DNA from: Bisporella sp. PMI_857
Taxonomy: Eukaryota > Ascomycota > Leotiomycetes > Helotiales > Helotiaceae
Assembly (NCBI GenBank): GCA_021307315.1
Contig: JAJSPD010000002.1
Coordinates: 1,240,001-1,304,000 of the forward strand
DNA: 64,000 nucleotides
Reading direction: 5' to 3'
Part shown: piece by piece, positions 11,130 through 22,622 of the stretch
Position numbering within the stretch: the first letter of the stretch is position 1
How the letters are laid out: each line of letters begins with the position of its first letter
Program-made: the position numbers and the translations under genes
The notes under the pieces: model-generated
What the model saw: only the letters and a program-made list of their open reading frames with translations
Database searches by the model: none
Told to the model about the DNA's origin: nothing

Positions 11130-12585
11130 TTTGTCTGTTTCTCCACGTTTGCGAGGTTCTCCCGCGTCCTATGCCGACTGAAGGCAGTTGTTGACTGTTC
11201 AGCTTTTTGCCCACGGAGGGGTTGCCTGGAGCTTGCCCTCAAAGAGACGTACGCTGGATAGTTGAAAGTTTGTTGGATAAGTCGAATGTATGTATTCTGT
11301 GTTTCCACGGGTTGTAGGTTTTGGTTTGCGTAAGTTGTATGGTGTGGTAAGGTATCTGGTCAGCTGGTGATAAGGGGTGGGGAGTGAATGGTGGGGTTCC
11401 AGGCTTTGATAATCAGATCAACAAGGACGGGAGGGAAACACTAAGCTGGCTGATTTAGTCAACAAAGCTGACGATTTAATATGATATTGAGAATCTTTTA
11501 TTTGAGAAATTAGCGCCCACGATAGAAGCTGGAATTTCGTCGAAGCTACTTCTCTCACAACTTCCTCTCAATCACCTGTCGTCAAAGGCGGACAGCGTCA
11601 GTTGACCCTCCAATGAACTACACTGCAAGTGTTGTCAGTAGTCCTTAGTCTTTTATGTCACGTAAGCCGAAGCTGCTTCTAAAGGTTCATATAAGTAATG
11701 TGGTCTCATTCCTAGTGCAAATAGTAACTGATATTTCGTAGAATCTTAGGCTGCAAATCTATTCTTCAATCCTGCTTCTGCTTCTGTCCTACTCGGACTT
11801 TCTTCCTTTCCTCATCACCTCGATCTTCAGAACTCTCCAACCGTGTATACGCCTCGTAGCTTGCATTTCCTCGAGGATGCCTTTTTATGAGGCCCTTGAC
11901 GTCCGTGTCCCTTGTCGGTATGTCAAAGTTTTGAGGTAGGGTAGGTGGAGGAGAAGAACGCAATTTAGGACGGTCGGTCAATTTTTGTAGGTACATCTTC
12001 AGATAGGCTTTCTGCATTGGAATAGGCTTTGTTTGACCTTACGTAAAGACAACTTTCCCGAGAATTGATACAGAGATGCTGAGTGAAGAAGGGAACAGGG
12101 CCTTTTATAAACCAGCTCTGTTCATCATGGGAAGCCCCTACGATTTGCTTTGTTGGCCTCGAATTGGAAGTCTCACAATTCAGTTTGCCTGGAGCCTGGA
12201 TACTGTTTTGGGTTGACTCAGACGCAAACTATGCTGAAAGGAATTAATGCTTCATCTCTGAGTGTGTAGATGTTATAACAAAGCCCGAAGATGGTTTGGG
12301 CTTCTTCATCATGTTTGGAACGCGAATATGGTACTCTTCGCTAAAATTGCTGCCGCTACCGGATTCTGGTTCTGTCATAAATAAAGTCTTATGAACAGAC
12401 ATTTGGAGCCTGCTCGTGCTTGTAGGTGAAGTTGGGCCTTCTGTCCGGCCAGCTTAGTCGATGTCCTAGCGAGAGAAATATGATAGTGGTAGAAAATGAG
12501 GACTTGGCTACCTCTGAATTCAACACACCAATCGCTTTCCGTACAAGATACTCTCTAGCTCTTGGAAAAATGATCGCCTATCCAT
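11130..12585. other. intergenic between Yippee and PalB genes
   Basis: This stretch holds the Yippee promoter and the 3' flank of the PalB gene. One small minus-strand open frame (11766-12017) is listed separately as a doubtful gene. Otherwise I see only AT-rich unique sequence. Confidence 0.45.
11766..12017 (-). CDS. doubtful small open frame, 83 residues
   Basis: The predicted peptide is highly charged and ends in a Lys/Gln/Asp-rich tail. It has a short basic-amphipathic start (MQKAYLKMYLQKL) and a Pro-rich middle. I recognise no family. Composition and codon use do not separate it from chance open sequence, and no splice partners were evident. It is included because it is the only frame of note in a 1.45-kb gap. 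Confidence 0.25.
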   Translation of the reverse strand: MQKAYLKMYLQKLTDRPKLRSSPPPTLPQNFDIPTRDTDVKGLIKRHPRGNASYEAYTRLESSEDRGDEERKKVRVGQKQKQD

Positions 12586-15305
12586 TTATCCAGTTCCGGA
12601 GCCCCAAACCCCAATGCTTACAGGTGCCTCGCTCAGTACCTCGACATCTGCCTCATCAGGACCATTACGCCCTCCAAGCCTTTCTAGCACGAGCCATAAT
12701 CCTCCATTTCTCCCTGTGTCTGGTCCGATATCCAGGTCTGGCGTCCGGATACCCATGGGCGCATCACTAAACTCTGCATTCGGGGTGCCAGATACGGCAA
12801 GAATGGTCTTGTTGGGTCCTTGCCCACGCTCAATTGAGATCTTGAGCATAGTACGTGATGGTGGCGGAGAGCGGGCGACAAAACGCAGCTTTGTGAGGCG
12901 ATTTGCAGATATTGGTGCGAGCATACGGTCGGTAGGCGCGTGGAAAGTGAGACGTGGGAGTTGTAGCGAAAGTCGTCCTGCGGACTCGGAAGGCACTGGT
13001 CGCACGACGCAGGGAATGGAAGAACCAATACGCAAGGTGAAGCTTCCTAGTTGACCTGGTTCGAATGTAGAGCAGACAATGGTGTACTTGCCCGGCTGAA
13101 CGTTCCGCAAAGATGCAAGAGCGCAGCCACGCCTGTAATCACCGGAGCCGCCGAGGATGTCTTTGGAGGTTACGGTAGTTATCCGCTCACCATTTCCCCA
13201 GACCATTTTCACATGGACAGCGAGGTCGCTGGCATCAGTTTCGAGGAGAAGGCTGATATCGGTGTTGGAGGGAATGGATATGCTGAATTGTGGATTTAGC
13301 GGATAAGACGCAGCGCTTGCGTTCCCGCCAGCTGTTCGTGATGTCCAGGAGCCGAGATGAGTTGTGCAGTGAAGAAGAGCGTCTACAGCGGGGCTTACTG
13401 TAAGCGAAGATCGGGAAAAGAATGAAAGCGTGAATGAGTATTTTGGAAGAGGGAGATCATGGTGAGCTACTACAATGGTAAGAGGTGTTGCTGGAGATAA
13501 CTCAAGCCTGGCCAACGTTTGTGGAGAGTCAACAAAAGCGCCACGATGTATGGCATCGTCGCTGAGATGAACTCTTTGGCCATTAGCTTCGAATACATAC
13601 AGACTGATGAACCCAAGTGAACTTGAAGTCCCGGCAAATGCCTTAGATCTCTGCTTGGCGATTTCCAGCTCGCCATTTGCGAAGTGACGGCTAAGCAACA
13701 CCCACACTGTGCCTTTACTCAAAGAATTGACAGCGTACTGTGGGTTGTATGTGAAGGAGCCTGGTGTGGTTATTGTCGGGATTTTCCAAGAGAAATGATG
13801 ATCTTGACGCTTAGTGAAGAGGCCCGGATTCCAATTGAGGTACAAAGACTCGAAATTTTGTACTACTGCCTCAAAATTCATCCAAAAAGTTCCAGGAGAA
13901 GTAAAATCTGTTGATGGAAGGGCCTGGTGTAGTTCTCCTGCCCAATCTTGTGGTGCTGTGTCTTCTGTTGCAATCCGCGCACCTTTCCACACCATGCCGT
14001 CACACCATGGGTTCTTGATTAGTAACAACCGTTGCAAACCGACTTCCTTCATATCTAGCACCGCATAGTCATGCTCGCCAGCCAAGCCAAGCTCTCTCTC
14101 TTCTTTTCGCGATAGCTTGCCAGTGCCAAGAGTAATCATTGCATCTCCGAACCCAAATGATCTGAATACACGGTGCCATAAGTGTTCTGGCTGTAGTTCG
14201 TCGCTGAGAAACGTTAGTATAGTTCTTTGAATGATTCTTTCGGCATCTACCTTTGCAGAAATTCTTGTTCTGGAATCCATCCTGTCATCACCCATAGGTC
14301 TGTGCCAGAGTTCGATCCGGGGAAGTCATATCCGCCGCGAACCTTGAGATATGCTTTCTCAATCAACGCTGGCCAAAGCAACTTTGGGTTTTGTCGATCT
14401 ATAACATGGAGACTGCGGCTAGAGCTAGAGACCGGGAGTCTATCATCGATGATAACTCTTCTAAAGCATCCATTAAAGTTAAGCCGGAAGATGTATTTTC
14501 CGTTTGGAGAAAGTCGGGGCCGTAAGCTTGATCTATCAAAAGGATAGATAATGGACGCTAACAGCTTGAAATTTTTAGAGAGCGTAGAGTCAAAATCCGA
14601 GAATATAAAATACCTTTCCATGACCTTTGAGAGCACGTGCTACAACCGCACACAGACTAGCTACTACTGAACAATCGGTTGTAATATCCTGGACAAGGTC
14701 GATCTTGTTTAGAGCAGACATAGTGATCTTACTATCAGCGCCATTTTGGCTATCATCATGACGACCAAATATATCACTCGGTCTCTTCCATCCCGTAAAG
14801 ATCTCTCTCTGGGCTTCTGAGAGTTCTAAATCATTTTCTTCTCTAACAAAATTTAGTAGGCGGGCTCCTTATAAAAACTCAAGACATACGTGTACAATTC
14901 TCCATCAAAAAGCTCATCTTCAGGGTCTGATCTCCATGGCGGAAATTTGAAACCATGGAGCTTTGAATCTTCAAGCAAGATGATCTCCTCAGTTCTGGTC
15001 ACTGCTCTTTCGGAAACGGGCGCTTGGAGAACAGCTCCAAGAAATTTTGCTGGTGGCCAGATTGCAGCTTTCTTGATTTGCTCGGCTCGAGAGAGCAAAT
15101 CTTTGCATTTGTTGCGTAGTCTTGTTCTTTCTTGATCGCTGCTTGCGAGCCGCACTGCTTTCATGTACAACTCAGTGGCAAGGATAGCATTCTTCAAGGC
15201 GTCGTCTTTGGTCGGACTTTTGTCAATGCTAGACTCAGCCGCCTAGGATGTATGAGTAAATATCTTGGATATAAAGAGACAACATACCAGGGCCGCTGTC
15301 TCCAT
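12586..15305 (-). CDS. palB: calpain-like cysteine protease PalB/Rim13 (ambient-pH signalling)
   Basis: Five exons (15288-15305, 14890-15242, 14614-14842, 14251-14564, 12586-14203) join in frame to about 843 residues, a normal PalB length. An N-terminal MIT-like helical region (residues about 1-80, AILATELYMKAVRLA) precedes the calpain core. Catalytic residues are visible: Cys181 in TTDCSVVASLC, His349 in GEHDYAVLD and Asn369 in LLIKNPWCDG. The conserved RGGYDFPGSNSGTDLW block lies between them. C2-like C-terminal domains follow. PalB/Rim13 works downstream of ESCRT-bound PalA/Rim20 to cleave the PacC/Rim101 transcription factor in alkaline conditions. The first coding exon is only six codons. 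Intron 3 (14565-14613) needs an AAG acceptor. Intron 4 (14204-14250) has a perfect TACTAAC branch site. Confidence 0.93.
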
Positions 15306-15906
15306 CGCTATGATTTCTTGTGAAGCGCTATAGCTATATAAATCCACCTAGGGGGGAAGCAGGAGCATGGGAGTATAGTTCGAGAATACCCACGAGACAT
15401 CAAAGCTCGCCCAATCTCCTCCAACTACCGCGTATGAAGGAGAAGCCAAAGAGCCTGGATGATGACGAGGCTGAGAGGATGCTCGCAAGGCCACGACGAC
15501 GAGGCTCTCGTGTTTGGTCCAGCTGTCGTCCCCAGAATTAGCTCCGGCCAGCCTAGCAGTGTTCGGTTCGGCCACATGTCGGGATCTCAAGCTCGACCCA
15601 CCTGTCGCCAAGAGATTTCTGGATAATGCAATACCGAGGTAGCGCTTGGATATGCCGATGCTTAACCCGTTTTATTTCTACTTATCTTTCTCCTCAACAT
15701 TCGCAATTTCTGATATTATTGTCGGCTTGGGTTGTATTCTTTCTGCTTGCCAATTGATTTCTATCTTTTTCTTTTTCGCACCCTGATGTCATAAGCATAT
15801 CCCGAAAACTCCCCTCCACCGTTTATCCTTAGCCTCGGCTGCTTACGCTCTCTCTGAATCTAAAGGAATTAGACGCCGGTTTGTGCTTGCAGAGGTCGGT
15901 ATAGTC
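15306..15906. promoter_or_regulatory. divergent intergenic region of palB and the peroxisomal carrier gene
   Basis: These 601 bp lie between two start codons pointing away from each other, and the right half is rich in pyrimidine runs. Open frames on both strands around 15320-15611 are short and unrecognised. No PacC site (GCCARG context) is asserted, because I did not check each occurrence systematically. Confidence 0.45.
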
Positions 15907-17112
15907 ATGTCAGGAAAGCAGGACGCAATTTCGCCATGGGGTCTGGCGGTCGCTGGAGCTACTGGAGCCGTGATCGCGAATGCAATGGTCTATCCTTTAG
16001 ACATGTGAGCTTCCTTATTCCGATTTCCGGCTAGCGCTCTACAGGTCGAACGCAATGGACAGGCAGTTCTTTCATGTGTACTTGCTAATAAAGTCTTCTC
16101 TCCAGTGTTAAAACACGTTTACAAGTTCAGGAAAAGCGAAAAGTCACCGATGTCGCACATAGCGGTGCGGAAGACTCACCCCACTACACGTCAACATGGG
16201 ACGCAATCACCAAGATAACAGAAGAAGACGGAGTTCTAGGTTTATATGCCGGCATAAATGGAGCTCTGATAGGTGTTGCATCTACGAATTTCGCATACTT
16301 TTATTGGTACTCAGTCGTACGGACGTTATACCTCAAGAGAGTTCCTACACCACCCGGAACAGTGGCTGAGTTGTCGCTAGGAGCGGTTGCCGGAGCTGTT
16401 GCTCAGGTCTTCACGATTCCCGTTGCTGTCATTACCACACGCCAGCAGACGCAAACAAAGGGCGAGAAGAAGGGGATGTTGGATACTGCGAGGGATGTGA
16501 TTGACAGTGAAGATGGTTGGTCGGGGTTGTGGAGAGGATTGAAAGCTAGTTTGGTGCTTGTTGTGAATCCTGCGATCACGTATGGGGCATACCAAAGATT
16601 AAGAGAGGTCATATATCCAGGGAAGACAAATCTAAAACCATTAGAGGCATTCCGTAAGTGGGTGTCCGTCACAATAGGCGCATCTTGCTAATAATTTTAG
16701 TTTTGGGTGCATTGTCAAAATCATTGGCAACAATCGCAACACAACCCCTCATTGTTGCAAAGGTCGGATTACAATCTAAGCCGCCTCCATCCCGGCAAGG
16801 AAAGCCATTCAAGAGCTTCATTGAAGTCATGGAATTCATCGTCAAGAATGAAGGTCTATTGGGTCTGTTCAAGGGCATTGGTCCTCAGATTTCGAAAGGT
16901 CTTCTTGTTCAAGGTCTTCTCATGATGACCAAAGAAAGGTGGGTTTCTCTACCAATTTATTGCCACAAACATGCTGATGACAAACTAGATTGGAGCTCCT
17001 CTTCATCCTTCTCTTCCGATATCTCAAACAACTGAGGTCTAAACAGCTACAGAAGCTTGCTGAGATCGCTGCAGCCAAGGCAAAAGATGTTGCGCCAGTA
17101 GTCATAAAATAA
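15907..17112 (+). CDS. peroxisomal adenine nucleotide carrier, Pmp47/Ant1 type (mitochondrial carrier family)
   Basis: Four exons (15907-16004, 16106-16653, 16701-16938, 16989-17112) encode about 335 residues. Three tandem carrier repeats are visible by their signatures. Repeat 1 is canonical (YPLDIVKTRLQ). Repeats 2 and 3 are the degenerate peroxisomal types IPVAVITTRQQTQ and QPLIVAKVGLQS, which lack the usual acidic residue after proline. EDGVLGLYAGI and EGLLGLFKGIGPQ are the matrix-side helix motifs. This pattern fits Pmp47/Ant1, which exchanges ATP for AMP/ADP across the peroxisomal membrane to support fatty-acyl activation. The C-terminus is helical and lysine-rich. Intron 3 contains TGCTGAC as a branch site. 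Another mitochondrial-carrier subfamily is possible but less likely given repeats 2 and 3. Confidence 0.88.
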
Positions 17113-18019
17113 ATGATAGAAATAGAAAACGATCCGACGAAGACAGATTCATGCTTACTTTTGGTATATGAGGTTTGGATTTTGTGATTTTATTGGTAGA
17201 TCGGCGTGGCGTTAGTTGCCCCAATCCTGTAAATAGCATCGAAGACAATAATCGGTACATAAAGAGTCTGTGGAAACAATTCAAAGTGGCCAATCTTTCG
17301 TGATATGGGCATGGTGAGGTAATATTGCATTACTGTGTGATCTTCGTTAAATCTAGTCCTTACATTATTTCAGCCTTCTCTCGAGTTTAATGACTGGTTT
17401 AGGAAGTGTATTAACAGTTGAGGAAAGAATTGGAATAAATGAAAAACAAGGAACCCAATGAACCCAATGAAGTTTTATAGAGTGCGCAGTTGAAAACTCG
17501 CTGGCGTGCGTGAAACTGTGTATACACATATCTTGACCTAGCTTAAAAGCTCACATTTAAAGTAACCATAATTAGCTGACAAATTGACATTATATAATTT
17601 GATATTGACTTTGGATCTAAGATTATACTTATTCTTCATTTCAAATATGTGGTGTTAGTAGAGGTTTTTTTTGGCTAAAAGACTTTCGCCGATTCTGAAT
17701 GCCGTAGAGGAGAGCGAGATGAGTTGACGGTCACGTGTAGTTCGGCTAAAAATTGTGGTGGGTCGCTCCCACACAGAAAGGTGACATTCAGGATATCAAA
17801 GGCGGCGGCCAGATCTTGCTCGCTTCCTCAAGAATACACCAAGTTTCGTCGAATCTTCTCATCACGAGTCAAAGAATACCGGCGCAGTGAGTTCTTGCTT
17901 TATACGTGTCCAGCTCTCTTCTCTTGCGCGCTCTGCAGCACAGCAGCATCCTGAGGGAGCAAAGCGCTTCAACCTCAAATCTTCAAGAATGGCCACAGCT
18001 AACGTTTACTTTATTTCAG
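17113..18019. other. intergenic, upstream region of the eL29 gene
   Basis: This is AT-rich sequence downstream of the carrier gene, followed by a more GC-balanced stretch from about 17700 that should hold the eL29 promoter and leader. An open frame at 17724-17954 has no recognisable product. Confidence 0.45.
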
Positions 18020-18489
18020 ATGGCGAAATCTAAGAACAGTCAGTCTATCATGAGAGCAGATGACCTGGAAATAATAATTGGCAAACTAACCAGAATATGT
18101 GATGTATAGGTTCTCAACATAATCAGTATGGCCGTCCGTTCCTGCAAACCTATCTTTAAATACTAATTTACATCTGCAGGTCCAAGAAGGCTCACCGCAA
18201 CGGGTACGGCTCTTCTCCGATTCTCCCATATCTATTCGATTATATAAAGGAGACATTGCTGTTGAGAGACGCTTGCTGACATTCGATGTTCAGTATCAAA
18301 AAGCCAAAGACCTCAAGATATCCATCCCTAAATGGTACCGACCCCAAGTTCCGCAGAAACCACAGACATGCTCTCCACGGTACAACAAAGGCTTTGGTTC
18401 GTATACCCAGTCGGCGCTAGCTTGGAGAAATGCTAACGGAGGTGGTCTCGTAGAAGGAGTTCAAGGAGGGCAAGCGGGAGTCGGCATGA
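18020..18489 (+). CDS. RPL29: 60S ribosomal protein eL29
   Basis: Five very short exons (18020-18038, 18110-18125, 18180-18203, 18294-18396, 18454-18489) join to exactly 65 residues. The protein begins MAKSKNSSQHNQSKKAHRNG, runs through IKKPKTSRYPSLNGTDPKF and RRNHRHALHGTTKAL, and ends in a short charged tail. This matches eL29 along its whole length. eL29 is a small basic protein near the tRNA-binding side of the large subunit. Each intron has a recognisable branch site, for example TGCTGAC in intron 3 and GCTAACG in intron 4. The last donor is GTTCGT, weaker than the others. Without intron 4 the frame would instead add a short Arg-rich end. The four introns occupy more than half of the gene. 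Confidence 0.93.
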
Positions 18490-20097
18490 AGGGCATTATA
18501 CGGTTTCTTTCACAAGGGGTTTGGGCTGTGATTGTTGCATTGGCTTGCATTGTAGGGGCGAATTGAGGACATATCGGCTCTTACATCAGGGTTGGGGCTT
18601 GAAACGATAGTTCGAGTGTCTCAATCAACACGACCAAATACCACTTCGTCGTCCCATATGCCTTTGCCAAACAGGTGGGTTGATGATATTGTGACGATTT
18701 CAGAAACAGGCATTTGTGTGTACAGCTTTACGAGCCATTTTCTATGCTCATCAGCTGAAGGTTTATATCTTCGTGCCAAGATCAAATCTCAGACCTCTTC
18801 ATTACCAAACACCTTTTCTCTATACCCTATGAGTTTATGGTGCATGAAGTTTGGGGTCACATCAACAAAGCAAGCCAAGGTCAAGATGAAAGGTACTCTT
18901 GATTAAATAGAGTCTTGTAGGAAGGCTAACTTATTATGATCTGTGGAGGACTACCAAAGCTATCTATCTAATATATGAATAGGATTCTGTTGTCGACACG
19001 CTAAGTCGATCAAAAGATATAGTACAGTCCATGAGGATGCTAGACGTGTTTTTTAAGACTACTGGATATTTATATCCTTCTAGCAAGAAGCTCCAGACAT
19101 GCCTCTTGGCAGTACGATTTTACCACATAACCATGAAGTCTCTTGCACAAGCTCGCTGCCAATATGTCATGTTTTGATATAATTAACATCGAGGATAACC
19201 TGCTGAGCCTGCATGCTCAAGGAAATGCAGAGAATGAGTATTTCAAATCACCCAGCTACGTGAATATATAAAAGAACATTATAAGATATGGAAGATAGGT
19301 TTATTCACCAGGATTCTTGATATATTAGATAAAAGTACATAATTATTTAGCACCCTTGATATATATGCCATAGCTGTGAAGTGAATGAATGCGTGATCGA
19401 AAGTCGAATATTTTCTTTGTTAGCTGAGGAGCGGAAGCGCGGCGGCGCTTACTTCCGAGCTGAAGGCTTCAATAGACGAGGCTTTCTTGGTCTGTTGAAC
19501 ACTTCTCCTAACATTTCATATTGCAGCACAAGGAGACACTTCATCCTCATCTGGGTATCATCGCTGGTCGCTTCTATAGTTGTAAGTTGATATATTCTAT
19601 CAAGATCCCCCCTGTCATTCTCCACACACCATAGGCAAAATGGAAATTCGCACGGCTGGCAACTAGAATACCTGTTCTCCCTACTGATCCTTCTCACCTT
19701 CACAGACCGAGCCAAACTCCTTTGAGGCCAGTTGAACTGCAGGAGCTCTTTTGGACTCGCCTGATCCGTACATCAATCCACCGTCTTTACAAGACAGATT
19801 TATCCACGACGAAGGAAGCCAACTTTTGAATTCCTAGCTCTTTCGCTGGGACTAAAAATCCTGTTTCGTCTGAACAATTCACAGAGCATTAATCGGTCTC
19901 CTGGATTACACGTACCGAAACGCTTCTTTCCGCCACTGACCAGTCGGTGGATACAGTCCGTGTTAATCTGTTACCAGGTGCGTACACCTGAGACGGGGCA
20001 GTAGGTCTAAAAGTTTGTTTCAGATTCCCAACTCCCGAATTATCAACCAAAAATTACCGTCACCAGACTTTCCGTCTTCATCGTCAAGCCAGCTGTC
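18490..20097. other. intergenic or long 5' leader upstream of VTS1
   Basis: These 1.6 kb contain no recognised gene. The left half is AT-rich. From about 19400 the composition becomes balanced, with short open frames on both strands (19381-19590, 19449-19715). A long VTS1 leader with upstream open frames is plausible but unproven. Confidence 0.4.
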
Positions 20098-22004
20098 ATG
20101 ATGAACAATATGTCTGTGATCGGTAATAGAAACAGCACTCCTGTCGAAAACACATCCTCTCTTCGACCTCCATCATCTCGTGCTATAGGCTCAGGCCACC
20201 ATTTGCGTGCGTCTGCGGACATGGCAGCTATCTCGAACTCGGCTGCCACGAGCCGCATTCGACCTGCTTCGGACTTCTACGGTGGACAACAAGGTCAAGG
20301 ACAAGATGGTGCACTTGATGCCTCGGACACAATCGCTCAACAATGGATAGCAGACATTGACCAATATGAGACCACGCTGGAGGAAATGGCAGCTGCCACG
20401 CTTGATCAAGACTTCAAAGATGAGCTAAGTGCTATCGAGCAGTGGTTCCGCGTTCTTAGCGAGGCTGAACGCACAGCTGCCTTATATGCTCTTCTCCAGC
20501 AGACAACGCAGGTACAAATTCGATTCTTCATTCAGGTTCTCCAGCAGATGGGTAAAAACCACCCGATGTCTGGTGTTTTATCTCCTGCCAATTTTGACAA
20601 AGGTGAGGATTCTATACAATGCCTTGTTTAAATGCTGACAATGACCCAAGATCCAATGTCGAACCGCCTAAGTGATGCTATGGGCAAGCTCAATGTTGAA
20701 GGTTCCAGGAACTCTCTTACCCGGCCACCTGGAACTCCTGGAGCCAAGAGACACTCAGGACTCGACCCCTCTACAATCAATGCTATGTTTCCTGACGCAG
20801 CCGCCGCAATCGCCACCGAAAAAGCTAAGTTTACTCAGCAGACGGGTAATCCACCATCTACTCGCAACTCTCTTGCAGCTCCAACAATATCCGGACCGAC
20901 TAATTCTTCAGAAAATAATGGTCAGGGTCCAACATCACCTTGGGGCCAAGGGACTCGCAGCAACAACGAGAATGCTCGACCAAAATCGTCCTCGGGGCAA
21001 CCCCCGATGGGTCAATTCATACAGCCTCCGCCATCTGCCGGGCTACGCTCCCCTCTAATTCAAGGAAACAGTAATCTACAAAGCACTACCATAAACGCTC
21101 CTGATAACCAAGGCTCTGATATGCCATTATTGTCACCCTACAATACTGGAAGCGGAAACTGGGCATCTATGGTCAATACACCTATGGTCGCCAACTTCAA
21201 CCAAACCTCAAGTCAAGCTGACATGGTTGCAAATGCTACAGCTATGAAACTCGCTGCTCTTTCAACGGTCAACAATCGTTTTGCCCTAGATGATGTACGT
21301 AAATTTCGGCGAGCACGATCAAATGATGGCGGACAAGGGCCTCTCTCACCTGGGCTGCCACAAAATATTCCTGGCGCCAATGTTGTAATGATCAACGAGC
21401 ATGGGCAAGTTTTAAGCAGAGATCAAGTCCTTCACATGCAGGCTCAACAGAACGCTTCACAATTTGGTGGTAGATCTCGGCCAAATTCGCCGGGACTTGC
21501 TATGCAAGGCGGAGCTGGAGGCTTTAGTCAGATGGGATTCACCTCTCCGCAAAACAATGGATTTTTGAACGCTTATGGTGGTTCATCTCCGCTACTTAAT
21601 GGCATGGGTCAGCTAAATCTTGGACAATTTGGTATGGGTCAACATGAGGGCTATCTTTCTGATCATAGTGAAATGAACAGAGGGCGATCGCCACGTGGTA
21701 GAAGAGGAAGCTCTAAGCCACCTGAGGATCCGACAGACCCTAGCCTTCTTCAAGATATACCAAGTTGGTTGAGAAGTTTGAGGTTGCACAAATATACGGA
21801 TAACTTGAAAGATCTGAACTGGACCGAACTCGTTGAGCTGGACGAGGCTGCTTTAGAAGCGAGAGGTGTTCTGGCCGTTGGGGCAAGAAGAAAGATGTTG
21901 AAGGTGTTTGACCAAGTGAAAGGTATGTGATGCCATGATAGTCGAGATCAGTACGTAGCTAATACTTTCCCGCAGAAGCGAAGGCAGAAGGCAAGCTTGC
22001 ATGA
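20098..22004 (+). CDS. VTS1: Vts1/Smaug-type SAM-domain RNA-binding protein
   Basis: Three exons (20098-20602, 20651-21922, 21976-22004) encode about 601 residues. A helical N-terminal domain (residues about 75-150, [19 protein letters not shown] through [17 protein letters not shown]) is characteristic of fungal Vts1. The middle is a long Asn/Gln/Ser/Pro-rich disordered region. The SAM domain occupies the C-terminal 75 residues ([20 protein letters not shown], then [20 protein letters not shown]). Vts1 binds Smaug recognition stem-loops in mRNA and recruits the Ccr4-Not deadenylase. Intron 1 has a TGCTGAC branch site and an AAG acceptor, with no in-frame YAG alternative nearby. Exon 3 adds only the last few residues (EAKAEGKLA). 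Confidence 0.92.
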
Positions 22005-22622
22005 CACTTGAAATTCCAAGCAGTCAATAAATCTCATCAATAAATATCAAAAACAACAAAAAAAGTAAGATTCGGATAAGATGTAAAGATTAGATGGTCT
22101 CCAGTGGATATGAGATCTAGTCATGCGTAGTATGATGAACTAGTTGGCTAACTGTCCCGCCAATGCATTTGTTGCATGCGATATGCATAGAATGATTTCT
22201 TCATTCCCTGTGTTTCAACACAGACTTTTAATAAGAAGCAATGGGTTGGAAAATGAGTTATCATGTATGACTAGGATAGGAATACATATATGCTTGTGTT
22301 ATCTAAACTCCTGTCACTTATTGGTACTAATGTAACTGGTTATCTGAGCCTTGCATCAATACCATCATGCCATAAACATATTTAAAGCGTTTCTATCTGC
22401 AATTGCTTGTTAACAAGATTCACGGTGGGAGAGAAATGTAGAGCCAGGTCCAAGCGCATCTCTCACCCATCACAATGTTTCATACGCTGCAGTCTGCAAT
22501 AAAAATGTTGGGAATATTCTTGCAGTAAATCAAAACAAGAATGCCATTCTGGAAGGCTTCGTCCCGTTCTCATTAGCGATGGAATTTATGTACATACGTA
22601 ATATTACACTATAGATCTTACA
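22005..22622. other. convergent intergenic region
   Basis: These are the 3' flanks of VTS1 (plus) and the TMEM223-like gene (minus). The stretch is AT-rich and I see no gene in it. Confidence 0.45.

Noticed and set aside
14204..14295. Start of the PalB C-terminal part at an ATG near 14295 as a separate gene
   Set aside because: This segment covers an intron with a TACTAAC branch site. Splicing joins the upstream calpain core to the His/Asn half in frame.
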